Assembly (NCBI GenBank): GCA_037176705.1
Contig: CM073905.1
Location: 31,900,986 to 31,964,985, forward strand
From: Molossus alvarezi
Taxonomy: Eukaryota > Chordata > Mammalia > Chiroptera > Molossidae
DNA: 64,000 bases
Direction of reading: 5' to 3'
In this document: positions 1-49,497 of the stretch, one piece after another
How positions within the stretch are numbered: position 1 is the stretch's first letter
How the letters are laid out: every line of letters begins with the position of its first letter
The notes under the pieces: generated by a model
Databases searched by the model: none
Seen by the model: only the letters and a program-made list of their open reading frames with translations
What the model was told of the DNA's origin: nothing
Made by a program: the position numbers and the translations under genes

Positions 1-1300
1 AGAAGTGAGTGCTGGTTTTCGTAGTCTGATACACAGAAGGCAGGAGTACATGAGAACCTGAATTCAGGCAGTGGCTGCATGAAGGAAAAGGACATGGCAG
101 GGTGGCAAACTCTGATAGAAGAAATGACACATTTCCTTTTTGTTGACCCAGGCATGGGAAATCCTTTTTGATCTTGACAATCTCCCTAAAGCCAAGAATT
201 ACCTGTGCTTGGTTTTAATGATCCTGAGGGTTAGGTTAGATGCTTGGCTGGTGATGATGGGGACAAAATATGAAAAGAAAAGGAATTAAAAAAGAAGTAG
301 AAAGGGAGAAGTAAAAAAAGAAAAACAAACATTATTGGAATAGCCTGGTAACTGTTCACAGCCACCATCCCTGGTGATTGTGAGCCTTTGTGATTATTCT
401 CTGTATAAATGATGAAAGACTGTTGGACTAAGTGAAGCAATGTTCGTTTTGTTTTTTGACTATATTCTTCGTAATGTCACTATACAAAGAGAGCTGGGCA
501 TTTTTGATCTATTTATTTCTCTGAAATGATTGTTTCTACTTTAATTTCCAACCTGGCATTTAATCAAGGCAACAGTTTACCTTAGAATCATTTTGCTAAT
601 TCACTTCACTAGTATCTGGAGTTGGGAGGCTGTTGTCCAAGTTTTCATTTCAAATGCCTTTGAATTTAATTTTACACTTCAGCTCTCTGACATTGAAAAA
701 GTATACAATAAGTAAAAGACCTTCTGTTTGTGAGACTCTTTTATTTTTCTTTATCTTGCCACCAGTTTATTTGCAGTGTTAAAGATAATGCCTACTAAGA
801 GGCAGTTTGTTTTAAACAACAAAGAAAAATCTTTTTTTATATATTTCAATATTTTATAAGATAGGGATATATTTTTATGAAGATAAACAGTAACTGTGGA
901 AATAGGAGCAGAAGATATATATTCATGAAAAATAAAAGAATAATAGTTTGAGAGGGCTTGAGGTCATCTCTTTTAGTTGCTTTCTTCCAAGCAGAAGGAA
1001 AACGAGACTGATAGCCAATTACTACTGATAGCCATTTTTATAAGTAATCAGGCACCGCCCTAATGTTATTATTCTGTTCCTGAAACTACTCTAATGATCT
1101 GGGAGGGAAGATTTGCTTAAGGTGTGTAGGCTCTGCTATGATGGCACAAGAGGCCCTCACTAGATCAATGGAAAGACTCCATCACTCAGTTTCTCATATT
1201 TGATAAGCTTGTGACTGTCTCCTTTGTTTCACGGTCTGCTAATATTTCCAGATGTTCACCTGGTGAACACTTAATAAGGAAGCACCCTTTCTGTTCTTAG
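1..1300 (+). other. MED13 intron (3' part) upstream of the first exon in the window
   Basis: This is AT-rich sequence without a recognisable coding exon or a clear repeat. It ends in the acceptor CTGTTCTTAG just before the exon at 1301. A 21-bp stretch at 1031-1051 recurs exactly at 3012-3032. Confidence 0.8.
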
Positions 1301-38724
<37,424 letters not shown>

Positions 38725-40639
38725 TTGGAAAAGCACTTGTTCTCTCTGGCTCAGTTCCTTTTCCCTGCAACCTCAGTACATGGAACATGCTCCACTCTGC
38801 AAATGCCCCTGTCCTCTTCTCGAGACCACTCTGCACAGTCCTGCACTGTGATTCCTCCTCGGCAGGCGCGTCCTTTCTGCAGTGTTCATTACCAGTGACT
38901 CATTGACACTTCCCTCATGGACCTGGAGACTTCCAGAGCAGTGACTGTCAGCCAGTATTGCGGTGTGTGCCACCCCAGACCACTGGCTCGCAGGAAGTTT
39001 CTGTTGGTGTTGGTTTTTAGGAGAGAAACAGAAGAGACAGTATCCTTTTGCACAAGAGTCTGTTTTCAGTCTCTGTTTAAAAATAAGGGTAGTTTAGCCC
39101 TTTGGATGAAATCCTTTAGTTGTTGGTATATGGCCTGTGGGTTACCTGAACTCCATATTCTAGGACTTTTTCAAAATAAGAACCAGCTCAAGTACATGAT
39201 TTCACAGCGGGGCTTCTCTCTCCCTAGTGTGCCCATCCCGATTGGCAGAGTGCTTTGGTTAACTTCATACCTGTGTGTAGATACAAAAGGTCTGGGGACA
39301 TCTTCATTTTGTTTATTTATTTTAAGTTGTTTTGTCATATGGTTTTTGTGACTTTTAATTTTTTTTTTTAATTTGTGAGGACCAGGTACAGTAGCTGAAC
39401 CCCAACTCAGACCCTCCATAGGATTCTTTGACTACATACCTCTGTCCTAGAAGCCAGAAAAGGAGTGGAAACAAATGGGAGAGATCATGCCTAAAAAGTA
39501 ACATATTTCAAACCACCCAGCAGTAGGTTTTGCTAAGAACAAACTGGGTAAACATTCTGCCGTGTTCCTTATTAAAAGTGGCCAGCGTTTCATGAAGGAT
39601 AACATTTTTATACAGAAGGCAGTCAGCTCAACCCAGAGCCATGGAGGCAAGTACCTTCATTAGTTTTATATAGTCACAATGGAAATATATTTTCTAGTGA
39701 ATTCTTATTGAAAGCCAGGTCTCTCCTCTCATTAGATCAAAGGGGACTCATGTACATATTACAATCGAAAGTGTTTGCTCATAAAATCAGTTATAAATAT
39801 GGTGAATTTTTTCTGGACCATAGGAATATTATTTCAAAGAAATATTACAACTTAACCATTACATTAGTACTTGAAGTTGAGCCTTTGTGGTGGGACTTTT
39901 TTTAAAAATGCCTTTTTAAAGCATTAGTGGCTAATTGAAGTATTTTATGACTCCTCATTCCAGGCCCAAGAGGGTTGTCTTTAAGACTCCGTTTCAACCC
40001 TCGCTGGCTGTGCGTGTCGGAGGGCAGTGGGAGGGCGCCCGTGAGCCTCGCCAGGCCGCGGGGCCCTAGTCGTCCGCGCAGAGAAGCGTGCACAGTATGA
40101 GCGTTCTTCCAAGAGACTGCCACGCCCTGGCTACTGACAGAAAGGGAAGTGTAATACCGATAGGGTTTTGTAAGAGTATTTTTCTTGAAATAATCTAACG
40201 TTTAAAACTATATTAAAAAAAAGTGGTGTGGTGGGAATATGAAAGCAGAGAAATAACTTGTAAATGGATAATTTTGTTCTCTGTTCCACCAATTGGGGGG
40301 TGACTTTCGCAATGTATAGGTTAAAAAATCTGATCTATCGAACCATTTGTATCTAACGTGTACAGTGTAAAATTGACTTTAAAATATTGCAGTGCTATTT
40401 TTTCTTAATCAGAAAGGAAAAATTCTCAAGGCCTTTTGAAGAGCATAAGATGATGAAGATTGTAAACTTGTATAAAATTATCTTGGTGAGAAGACAAATT
40501 GTAAAGTTGATATTTGTAATCTTTTACCACTTTGGGGTTGCTTTTTTTTCCAGAATTCATCAGAATTTTGAATTTTTTTTTTTTTTTAATGGGCTGTTTT
40601 TAATGCAGGGGCTTTTCTTCCCTAGAAATCCAATTCTAA

Positions 40640-40740
40640 GCAAAAAAACAAAAAACAAAAAAAAAAAAAAAAGAAGAAAAGAAAAAAAGAAAAAAAACCA
40701 CAAAAAACAAAAAACCCCTACAAAAATTTAAAAAAAAAAG
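40640..40740 (+). repeat. A-rich low-complexity tract in the 3'UTR
   Basis: Nearly all A, with scattered C and G. It could cause internal oligo(dT) priming and false 3' ends in cDNA data. Confidence 0.9.
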
Positions 40741-40830
40741 GCAGCAAAGGGTAGTTTTCATCTGGTGTCTTTTATTTAAGTTTTTTAAGTTAAGAAAACC
40801 TGGTGACATATTTATACGTTTTTGTGCAAA

Positions 40831-40836
40831 AATAAA
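40831..40836 (+). terminator. Possible proximal poly(A) signal AATAAA
   Basis: An AATAAA lies at 40831-40836 within AT-rich sequence. Use is unproven; it would give a 3'UTR of about 2.1 kb. Confidence 0.4.
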
Positions 40837-41413
40837 TGAATGGCAATAGATTTTAAAAAATCTTATTATGTACTTCTGTGTGAAAAAGTCTGTATAATAT
40901 TTACCTTAAATATGCATTATTTTACTTGTGAGTTTTTTACTGAATTAATCTGAAATGTACAAGCCCTGGATTTGCTACAGAGTGAGAAGTTATTTTATTT
41001 TCTTTTTTTATTTTTAATTTTGGAAATTCTGCAGAAATCAGAACTCTTACCATGGTTGGAACTAAACAGGGGAACTGGGGAGGGAGAGGGCTGGGGTGTC
41101 CCGCATGCGTGTATGTATATCTCAGAACCTTTTTTAAATGTAAAAGCTGTAAATTTCTGGGAAGTTCTGAATTTCTTTTGTTTCCTTTTTTCCTTCAAGC
41201 ATTTTGCAGTGAGCTTCTTTTATATATAGCAAACAATTTGAAAGAATACAAAAATATGTGAAGTTCATTTAAAAAAAACCTGCAGTATAGCGCTGGTACA
41301 GTACACTAAAAGACTTTGATAAAAGAAACAATACTAAAAGGCCTCCATTTTAAATGTCATTCATATATACCTTGTGAATGAGAGCTATATACTTTTACAC
41401 ACTTTTTTAGAGG

Positions 41414-41419
41414 AATAAA
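41414..41419 (+). terminator. Best MED13 poly(A) signal AATAAA
   Basis: AATAAA is followed within about 20-30 bp by a GU/U-rich stretch ('ctttgagtggctttttccc'), the expected arrangement for cleavage near 41430-41440. Confidence 0.7.
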
Positions 41420-41440
41420 TTATTGAATTACTGAAACTTT

Positions 41441-44074
41441 GAGTGGCTTTTTCCCTCCCGTTCTGCCGCTGTCATGAAAATGATCTGCACCTGTCCCGAA
41501 GGTCTGTGTTGCAGACTGAACTCTCCTTGATGAAGGCCAGTGCTCTGCCTCCCAGAGTGAAAGGGACATAGAATTCTGCCCATCAGTACCCCATCCAACA
41601 GCTCTTCCCAAATGGTATGCGCGTACTCCAAGGCGTGTAGAGCGTGAACACACACACACCATTGAATCAGGAGCCCTGGTCTGTGGTCCTTGAACTATTT
41701 GGAGTGGGTCACATTTAATAGTGTCTCCAAACTCTTAAGATTGTGCTTAGTCCTAGAACAAATTACAAGTCCATAATTATTCCTTTCTCTCAACAGTCTC
41801 AGCCAGTGTCTTTGTGCTGTTCCTTGGAAATAACAGACCCATCTCCCTTTCATGTGTCCCCGATTCACAGACTGGTGACAGTCGTGTGCCATCTGACATA
41901 CCACACACAAGCAAGGGGCTCGCTGGCTGCGGCTGTGGGGTACCCACCACGTTCTCTCCTTGAGCCCATCCAGTAGGAAAAACCACATGCGCTCGGGCAG
42001 AATGCCTCGTTAAAATAGCAGGCCCCAGGACTTGGGAGAACTTTCGGTAAAAATCGGAATACATCGGAAGACTTTGCTGTTGCTGTTCCTCCGTCTATTT
42101 AGAAGTAAACATTGCTCTGACTGAAAGGCTGTCTGAATCGAGAGCGAGAACTCTTGAGACCACTCAGCCTCAGTCGTGTGATCTGCAAACGAGGATGAAG
42201 GGTTTTCCTGAGCAGTGCTTTGCAAACTAAAAAGCTGTGTAGCTTTGACGGCTGAGAAGTGAGGCCTCATTTTCAGTTCAAGGATGATACTGGTCTCTGT
42301 CTCATCCAGGTACCATTCCCTGTAATGCCACTTGCCAAAAGCATCATTAAAGAATTGGACACATCGTTAAAGGATATTAACACATTTCCTGGGTCCTCTG
42401 TTGTCAGGTCAGTCCGACGATTCCTGTGTCCCCTTCAAAATCCGAATTAGGTGGTATTTTTACAAGCATTGGTTGGCTTGGATGCCTTGCTGATACACAG
42501 GGTATACTTTTATCCAATGATTAGTCCACGTTAGTTTCATTGGGGCTAGGAATTTTGTTCTTGCAATCATTTGGCAACAGTAGCGACCATCTCTTGGAGG
42601 TGGGGGAAATTATTTGTGGGATGCATTTAAACATTTTGCAGATCAGTTGTGGATAAATCTGACTTGGCACTCGGGAACCTTCAGCTTGCAGCCATTTGCC
42701 TTGCTCAGATTCTGCTAAACCCCAAGTCATCCCCTCCAACGATGCCACAACAGTTTTATGTTTCTGCTATTCAGGAAGTCATGGGGCCAGGGATTCGTTT
42801 CCTACTGGTATCAAAGAGCCAATAAAAATCTTTATAGCAAGTGCAGTTTGTCAATAGAAGTTTTTAAAAGCAGACTTCTAATAAAGGACTTACTGCCCAA
42901 GAATGAGCCACACACTGAAAACAGTCTCTGCTGCTTGTCCTTCAGACAACACGATCCATTCTACAAAGAAGATTTTCACCTTTGAATTCACCACGTGTTA
43001 CAATCCTATCAAGGAGCAATTTTAGCATATTACCATGTTATCTTGGTATTAAATGATTCGCTTGCTTATATCCCCTTGACAAAAAGGTCACTTGAACAGT
43101 AATTATTTCATGTCATTAATACCTAACGAGGCATCATTAGAATATTCTGTTGCGCCAGGTAATTATATGGTTGTAACGATTGCCCTGGGCCTCGCGCTCT
43201 GCTTGGAACCAGATTTACCAGTCTCTCTCCGCTTACCTTGAAATTCTCAGGTCAGGTTTAAAAAAGACTTTTTGACACTTACTGCTTCTGGCTAGAACTC
43301 CAAAGGAATGAAGCTAGTAAGAAATAGAAGTTGATGAGGAAGAAAGTTTAATCCCCAGGAAAGAGCTTGGATAAGATTAAAGGATTGATTTTTCTCTGGA
43401 AAAGCTATTTTCTCAATGAGCAATAGTTACCAGGTGATGGAAAGATGCACAGACACGGGGGGGGGGAGAGGGGGAAGGTCTCAAAAAAAAAAAAAAAAAA
43501 GCAGGAACCTGAGAAAAGCTTGTTCTGTTTTAATCATCTAAAACCAGCATTTCTTGGGTCATGTATAGACATCAAAGCAAGCCTGTCCCAGAAAGTGCTT
43601 AAAACAACCCAATGCTCAGATCAGGCAAACGGTGGAAGGAACAGGACCTCTCCGCTGTCTCGCTGCTCGCCACCTGGTTCATGGTGTAGGCGGTTCACTG
43701 CCTGCTAAATAGAATCAGATGAAATGCAGGAAAATTGGCCCCATAAGAGCCAAGATGAGAGGGCTAACACAAGGCAGTGTTTGCTGGGGGAAGGGGAGAC
43801 TCAGTTTAAATAATTTAACGCCTAAAATAGTGATTGTCTCCTTTAATTTAAGCATGAGCATTTGCAATGAGCATTTACCATCAGCTCCTCTTACTTAAAT
43901 CTTCGTTGGCACACCGAGAGGTCTGGGTGTGTGTTCTCACATACATCATTTCCATGAGTAATTTACTGCCAGCTTCCTTTCAATTTTGAGTATGTAACTT
44001 TGAATTGGAGAGGAGATAAGGTTTACATAATTATATCTACACACACCCATAGTCTTTTTTCCTGTTCTTTTTCT
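41441..44074. other. Intergenic sequence (or extended 3'UTR), nothing recognised
   Basis: No coding exon or named repeat. A G-run near 43459-43468 and an A-run at about 43483-43500 are the only low-complexity items. It may be transcribed if the distal poly(A) sites are used. Confidence 0.6.
42821..42826 (+). terminator. Possible distal poly(A) signal AATAAA
   Basis: AATAAA at 42821, with a second at 42880-42885. Either would give a 3'UTR of about 4.1 kb, closer to the human 3'UTR length I remember. Another AATAAA lies at 45483-45488. Confidence 0.35.
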
Positions 44075-44322
44075 TTTTTCTTTTTTTGGTTAATCCTCAC
44101 CCGAAAATATTTTTTCATTGCTTTTTTTAGATAGAGTGGGAGTGAGAGAGAGAGAGAAACATCAATGTGAGAGAGACTCTTCGATTGGCTGCCTCTCACA
44201 CAACCCGGACCAGGGCGAAGGATCGAAACTGCAACCCAGGTACGTGCCCTTGACCAGGAATCGAACCCTCAACCCTTTAGTCCAAGGGCCGACACTAACC
44301 ACTGAGCACAACACCCAAGGCT
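44075..44322 (-). mobile_element. Ves-type SINE, older copy
   Basis: Minus-strand copy with a decayed tail ('atcctcacccgaaaat') and a decayed head ('gagcacaacacccaaggc'). It abuts the next SINE. Confidence 0.87.
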
Positions 44323-44506
44323 TTTTTTTTTTTTTTTAAATCCTCACCTGAGGACATGCTTAGAAAGAGAGATATGCCTTATGTTAGTAACTTCCCCAAC
44401 CGATCAGGAATCAAACCCAAAACCCAGGTATGTGACCAGGAATCGAACTGGCAACCTTTTGGTGCATGGGATGATGCTCAACCAGCTGAGCCACTCTGGT
44501 CAGGCC
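44323..44506 (-). mobile_element. Ves-type SINE, internally shortened
   Basis: Minus-strand copy with T-run, tail 'atcctcacctgaggac' and head 'gccactctggtcaggcc', but the middle is shorter than in other copies. It lies directly against the previous SINE. Confidence 0.83.
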
Positions 44507-45639
44507 CTGTTATTTCTGATATCACCACAAAGCTTAGGAAGATATCCCCCTTATTAGGTCTAGGGATCAAGGTCGTGTTTGTTTCACAAGATAAACCAAT
44601 GACCTTGCAGCCATTTTCCGTGACCCAGGAGAGATGACCGTCCATGACAGTTACATTGAGCTGACCATACACTGGACCGAGTAGGCACCGGGAAATGTGT
44701 GTTGAACACAGACTTGAAAGAGTAGAATGCACCTCAGAAATCTGAAATAATTGACCGGAAAATCCATCACATCCCAATGCCCTTTGGGGGAGCAGAAAAT
44801 ACTATTTTTTTACTTACTAGAAAATACAGGACTTCTTATTGATTTAGGTTTTCTATTCTGTCAATTTGGGTAATTTAGATTTTTACAGGAAAAACTGTTT
44901 TTTCCAACGTATGGCTATGCAATTGTGCAGAGTATGTATGTATTCCCTGAATTCTAAACTGTTGTGTTTGGTCATGCACGGTCTTCCTCATTTCGTACAA
45001 TATGTATGCATTTTTTTCCTTTCTGGTGGCATTTGTCTTACTTACACAGTTTACTGTTTTTCAGTTTGGTTAGATTTTTTTTCCCCCCAAAGAAACACCT
45101 TACAGATGGAACCGTTGGGGTGTTTTTATCCTGGCTGATCACACGGTTCCTTCCTTTCCCTCGGCTCCTCGAGGGTTTGGTTGCATTTTCCTTGAATCTT
45201 AATCGCCAGCTTAGTTAGTTCATTTCGTTGCACATTGGATGATACAGGTGTTGGTAACCTGGGGGCTTCTGGAAGGACCAGCTCCAGATTCTAGGCACAA
45301 TGCTTTCTGTCTGCACCTCTCCAGGGAGGAGGTGTTGTATCGGGTGCTCATGGGCGTCCGCCCTAACAGCAATGCAAAGTGACTGATTTGGGACTATGTT
45401 AAAATTGACTGCATCCTGCTAGTTTTGGTGTTCCATGTTTTCATTTTTTTTTTTTAAGACTCTTAGTTCTTTTTTTCTTTTTAATAAAGGAACGTTCTCT
45501 TCGGATTGAAAGTCTCTCCTGCTCTAATTTTTTCTTACTACAGCGTCATCTGGTAGTGATAGCTTTTTGCAGCCATGCTCTGAAACTTTCAGAACAAGGT
45601 ATGTCTCATTCCCTCGGCGGGGCTGGCCAGTAGACTGTC
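44507..45639. other. Intergenic sequence, nothing recognised
   Basis: No named repeat or exon. A T-run near 45442 and an AATAAA at 45483 are present. Confidence 0.6.
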
Positions 45640-45812
45640 CTGCAGTGTGGCCTAGTGGTTGGAGCATCAGCCCGTGGACCTTTGTGCCTCGGTGTGGTTG
45701 TGTCTGCAGCCCTCGTCAGGGTTGTGTGACAGGCGACCAACCGATGTGTCCCCCTCCCACTCTATCTGAAGATAAATGGAAAAATATCTTCGGGGGAGGG
45801 TTAAAAAAAAAA
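45640..45812 (+). mobile_element. Ves-type SINE, decayed
   Basis: Plus-strand copy with A-box-like 'gtgtggcctagtgg' and tail 'aaatatcttcgggggagggtt' plus an A-run. The middle is shortened. Confidence 0.8.
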
Positions 45813-45814
45813 AG

Positions 45815-46070
45815 GAAATGCAATGTGAACCATAAAGTGTAATTTTTAATATTTTGGTAACCACATTCAAAAAAATTAAAACAAAAACAGGTGAAATTAA
45901 TTTTTATAATATATTTTATGTAATCCTATATATCCAAATTCTTATTAAATATTTCAGCATGAAATAATATAAAATGATTGATGAAATGGCTAGCATTCTT
46001 ATTTTTGCATTAAGTCCTCAAAACCCAGTATTTATGTCATGTTTATAGCACATCTAAATTTGCTCAATTT
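45815..46070. mobile_element. Old hAT-type DNA transposon remnant
   Basis: 'aagtgtaatttttaatattttggtaaccacattcaaaaaaat' and 'gtgaaattaatttttataatatattttatg' match the core of the same hAT-like family seen at 2865-3185. Confidence 0.6.
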
Positions 46071-46835
46071 ACAATGGTTAAAGCAAAAGGTAGTTCAACC
46101 AAAACCAGCAACTCGCATTTCACAGAAAAAAATGGTTTATACTGCTTCCGTTTTAAAATGTTAATGTTAGCTAAAATGAAATGCAATTTAAAAATTTGTT
46201 CCGCAGCCAACCTCAGCTCATATCAAGGTTTTGAGCAGGCAGACAGCTCTCTGGATGCTCAACCTTAGGGGGTGTGATCTGAAATCGATTAATTCTGTCT
46301 TGACTAGATTTCCCAAATCTTCTGTCCACCCCCCCCCCCCCCCCCAAGTCTGGACTTCTGAGCTCTGTCACAGGCTGATAGTAGGAGTTAAAATTCCTCA
46401 CTGCAGCTTCTGGTTGGCCTTTCTTTCATACTATATTGTGGGTGCATAAGGTTTCTGATACATGTCTGTTAGATGATTCTGCCTAATACTTTTAGCTTGC
46501 AATTCTCCTTTGATACTCCTATTAACACCTGTTTCCTTTTATTAGAATTCCTGCCTTAAATCTTTGGCCAACTGTTTATTTTCACCCTTTGTCACTTTGT
46601 GTTCTTTGCACAAGTTGTTAACATTTTCTTTCTTTCCAGATTCATGGTTTCATGTCCATAGGTTAGCGCTCACCTTGAGTGATTCCTGTTCCGTGTTCCA
46701 CTCGGACTTGTCTGCCGAGTCTCATAAACGAACATGTCTGTTTATTTGCTTCCTCTTCTTCGGGTGTGCCTTTTTGTGTCTGGACTATGCTGTTTGCTTT
46801 GACCTTTCAAAGCATTTTGGAAAGAAACCTTCGTT
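46071..46835. other. Intergenic sequence with a C17 run
   Basis: A C-run lies at 46329-46345. No gene or named repeat is recognised. Confidence 0.6.
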
Positions 46836-47071
46836 TTTGTTTTTTTTTAATTCTCACTCGACATTTTTCCATTTTTTTTGTTCAGATAGAGTAGGAGGGA
46901 GAGAGAGAAACATCGATGTGACAGGGACACATCGAGTGGCTGCCACCTGCATGACCCAACCAGGGCCGGGGACAAACATCAACCGAGGTACATGCCCTTA
47001 GTGGGAACCGAACCCGGGTCTCTCTGGACCGCAGGTCGATGCTGTAACCGCTGAGCCAAACTGGCCAGGCA
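46836..47071 (-). mobile_element. Ves-type SINE (TCCTC...GAGGA tail type)
   Basis: Minus-strand copy with a mostly intact head and B box and a slightly decayed tail ('ttctcactcgac'). A perfect 11-bp duplication, aaaccttcgtt, lies at 46825-46835 and 47072-47082. Confidence 0.94.
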
Positions 47072-47082
47072 AAACCTTCGTT

Positions 47083-48318
47083 CTTGAATTCCATGAGTGG
47101 TCACCTGAGACCAGTCCACACACAGGATGCCCTTCCTGTCCCGAATGTGCCTGTCCTGACAGAAAACACCTTCTCCTACCTGCCCAGTCCATTCCCGTTC
47201 TTCATGACCTCAGGGCTGTGACCTCCGTCACCTGCCTGCTAAGGCCTCGGGGCGGTGGCCAGATGACCTGCAGCCAGAGTCTCGCTGTCCTTGTCTCCAT
47301 TTCCTAGACCAAACTCCACCGTGCACTGCACAAACCCCTAGAAAGTTCTCTGTTTGAGGCCACTCGTCACCCCAGCCTCGGTGCAGGCAGAGCCTCAGCT
47401 TCTCCCTGCATCTGCGGCGCCGTCCCTCCCGGGGCTCCAGACTGTCTGTCCTTCCCCTATCGTGACAGTGACCATCTGTGCGACCAAGTGACTGTTTCCC
47501 CCCAGACCCTGCCCGTCCGCCACACAGGACACATCCGATGTGCCAGCTGAGTCCTAAGCCGTGGCCCAACTAGTCCATTTCTCCTGTCTTACCTGGCTCT
47601 TTTTCTCGAACCTTCTAAACTTGAAAGAGTAGGTCTGTTGGATCCAACTTCCCTCCCTAACATTTCATGAATATGTAGCTTTGAGTCTAGATCAACGTCC
47701 TGAATTCACACCCAGACCCGCCGGTGCTCACTCGGCCTGTGGCCTGTCTGCACAGGGGGCGCGCCCGGCGCTGCCCGACCCGAGGGGGGCACAGACGGGT
47801 CACACGCGGCAGCGGTGCGCGAGCATAGACGTGGTGCCTGTCTGTTAGGGTCACAGAGGGGCTGGCTTGGCCCTGCACCCACTTGGCCGATAGGCCTCCC
47901 GAACACGGCTAAGTGGGGTCCTTGATTTCTCTGCTAAACCCGTGTCCCCTCCACCAAGCTCTCTCGTTCCATGTGTCCCGTTCAAGCCAGAGTCCCAGGG
48001 TGGCTCCAGGTGGGTCTCTTCCCTCGCCCTCCTCCGACCAGGTTTTCAGCTCCGTGAGCCTGATTCAGAACCAGCCCAGATCTGCTCTCGACCACCCAGC
48101 TGCTCCCCCGACCCTCACCCAGCCAGACCTCGGGGCCTCTGCCCGGCGTCCAGAGTGGTGTCCCAGGGATGAAGCACCTGCCCGTCCCCAGCGTCCCCCC
48201 ACGGTGGGAGTAACGTCCGGACTGCAGCCACAGAACAGGACCTGCCCCGGCCTCTGGGCGTCTCCCCTGCCATGGGTCCAGCTGTTCCGACCTTCCTGCC
48301 TCGGCCTTGCCAGACGAC
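47083..48318. other. GC-rich intergenic sequence, no gene recognised
   Basis: CpG-containing sequence without a coding exon I can identify. Open frames here lack family similarity that I recognise. Confidence 0.6.
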
Positions 48319-48998
48319 TCCCACTCCGGGCCTTCTCCGGTCCCGTCCCCTCGGGTCCCGTCCCCTCGGGTCCCATCCCCCTCCGGGCCCGTCCCCCCCC
48401 CCCGGGCCCGTCCCCCCCCCGGGCCCGTCCCCCCCCCCGGTCCCGGACCCCTCCGGTCCCGTCCCCCCCTGGTCCCGTCCCCTCCGGTCCCGTCCCCCTC
48501 CGGTCCCGTCCCCTCCGGTCCCGTCCGCTCCGGTCCCGGACCCCCCGGTCCCGACCCCTCCGGTCCCGTCCCCTCCGGTCCCGTCCCACTCCGGTCCCGT
48601 CCCCCTCCGGTCCCGTCCCACTCCGGTCCCGTCCCCTCCGGTCCTGTCCCACTCCGGTCCCGTCCCCTCCGGTCCCGTCCCACTCCGGTCCCGTCCCACT
48701 CCGGGCCTTCTCCAGTCCCGTCCCCCTCCGGTCCTGACCCCTCCGGTCCCATCCCCTCCGGTCCCGTCCCCCTCCGGTCCCGTCCCCCTCCGGTCCCGTC
48801 CCCTCCGGTCCCGTCCCTCTCCGGTCCCATCCCCTCCGGTCCCGTCCCCCTCCGGTCCCGTCCCCCTCCGGTCCCGTTCCCTCCGGTCCCGTCCCCTCCG
48901 GTCCCGTCCCTCTCCGGTCCCGTCCCCTCCGGTCCCGTCCCCTCCGGTCCCGTCCCTCTCCGGTCCCGTCCTTCTCCGGTCCTGTCCTTCCACAGGAA
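48319..48998 (+). repeat. C-rich minisatellite, 15-16 bp units
   Basis: The unit is CCCGTCCCCTCCGGT with 16-bp variants (an extra C, or CCCACTCC). I estimate roughly 40 units. A longer phrase, 'ccactccgggccttctcc', occurs near both 48319 and 48690, suggesting segmental duplication inside the array. Near 48375-48445 units have expanded C-runs. The minus strand is G-rich with repeated GGG/GGGG runs and could form G-quadruplexes. The long open frames on both strands are consequences of the repeat. Confidence 0.97.
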
Positions 48999-49002
48999 TT
49001 TC

Positions 49003-49235
49003 TCTGTCCTCTCTCTCCTCCTGCTCCCCCTCCTCCTCTTGCTCCCCCCTCCTCCTCCTCCCCCTCCTCCTGCTCCCCTTCTTCCTGTTCTCCCTCCTCC
49101 TGCTCCTCCCCCTCCTCCTTTATCCCTCCTCCTCTTCCCCTCCTCCTCCTGCTCCTCCCCCTCCTCCTTTTCTCCCTCCTCCTGTTCCCCCTCCTCCTCC
49201 TGCTCCTCCCTTCCTCCTCCTCCCCACCCCACTTC
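49003..49235 (+). repeat. Polypyrimidine (CCT/TCC)n tract
   Basis: Almost pure C and T on the + strand, with CTCCTC and GCTCC interruptions. It continues the strand asymmetry of the minisatellite and could adopt triplex DNA (inference). Confidence 0.95.
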
Positions 49236-49275
49236 CAGGCCTCTGCTCTACTTGCCGAGCAAGGCCTGTGTCTTT

Positions 49276-49312
49276 CACACACACGCACACACACACACAC
49301 GCACACACACAC
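49276..49312 (+). repeat. (CA)n microsatellite with CG interruptions
   Basis: CA repeat with two or three CG-containing units. Confidence 0.95.
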
Positions 49313-49389
49313 CCTGCCAGTCCCTCCCTTTTTCCTCGTTCCCACCTTGAGCACTACTGGTGTTACGCATGGACTTGCTTTTTCTTCCC

Positions 49390-49497
49390 TCCAGGAGGTA
49401 AGCGAGCCGAGGGACGCAGGGATCGGCCCACTGCCGTGTCCCCAGGCCTGTGGCACACAGCAGACCCTGGAACAGCATCCCTTGGATGAATGAATGA
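49390..49497 (+). mobile_element. L2-like 3' end
   Basis: 'ctgccgtgtccccaggcctgtggcacacagcagaccc...ttggatgaatgaatgac' follows the L2 3' end, including the GAATGAATGA tail. Confidence 0.7.

Larger units (their letters stand above)
38725..41440 (+). other. MED13: MED13 3'UTR (main form)
   Basis: Runs from the stop codon to the best poly(A) site. It is AT-rich, with AU-rich stretches (for example 'tttgtttatttatttt' near 39310) and a long A-rich tract at about 40640-40740. No SINE has entered it, unlike the introns, which fits selection on a regulatory 3'UTR. The true end could be further right. Confidence 0.75.

Noticed and set aside
38725..41440. miR-208-type seed match (CGTCTTA) in the MED13 3'UTR
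   Set aside because: I looked for this string by eye and did not find it in this stretch. The site may lie in a longer 3'UTR or be missed, so I make no claim.
48319..48998. CRISPR-like array
   Set aside because: Units are contiguous, with no unique spacers, in a mammalian genome. It is a minisatellite.
47913..49489. Long open frames (up to 463 codons) on both strands, Pro/Ser/Arg-rich on + and Gly/Thr/Arg-rich on -
   Set aside because: They are produced by the stop-free minisatellite and polypyrimidine tract, occur in several frames at once, and have no domain, splice context or family likeness.
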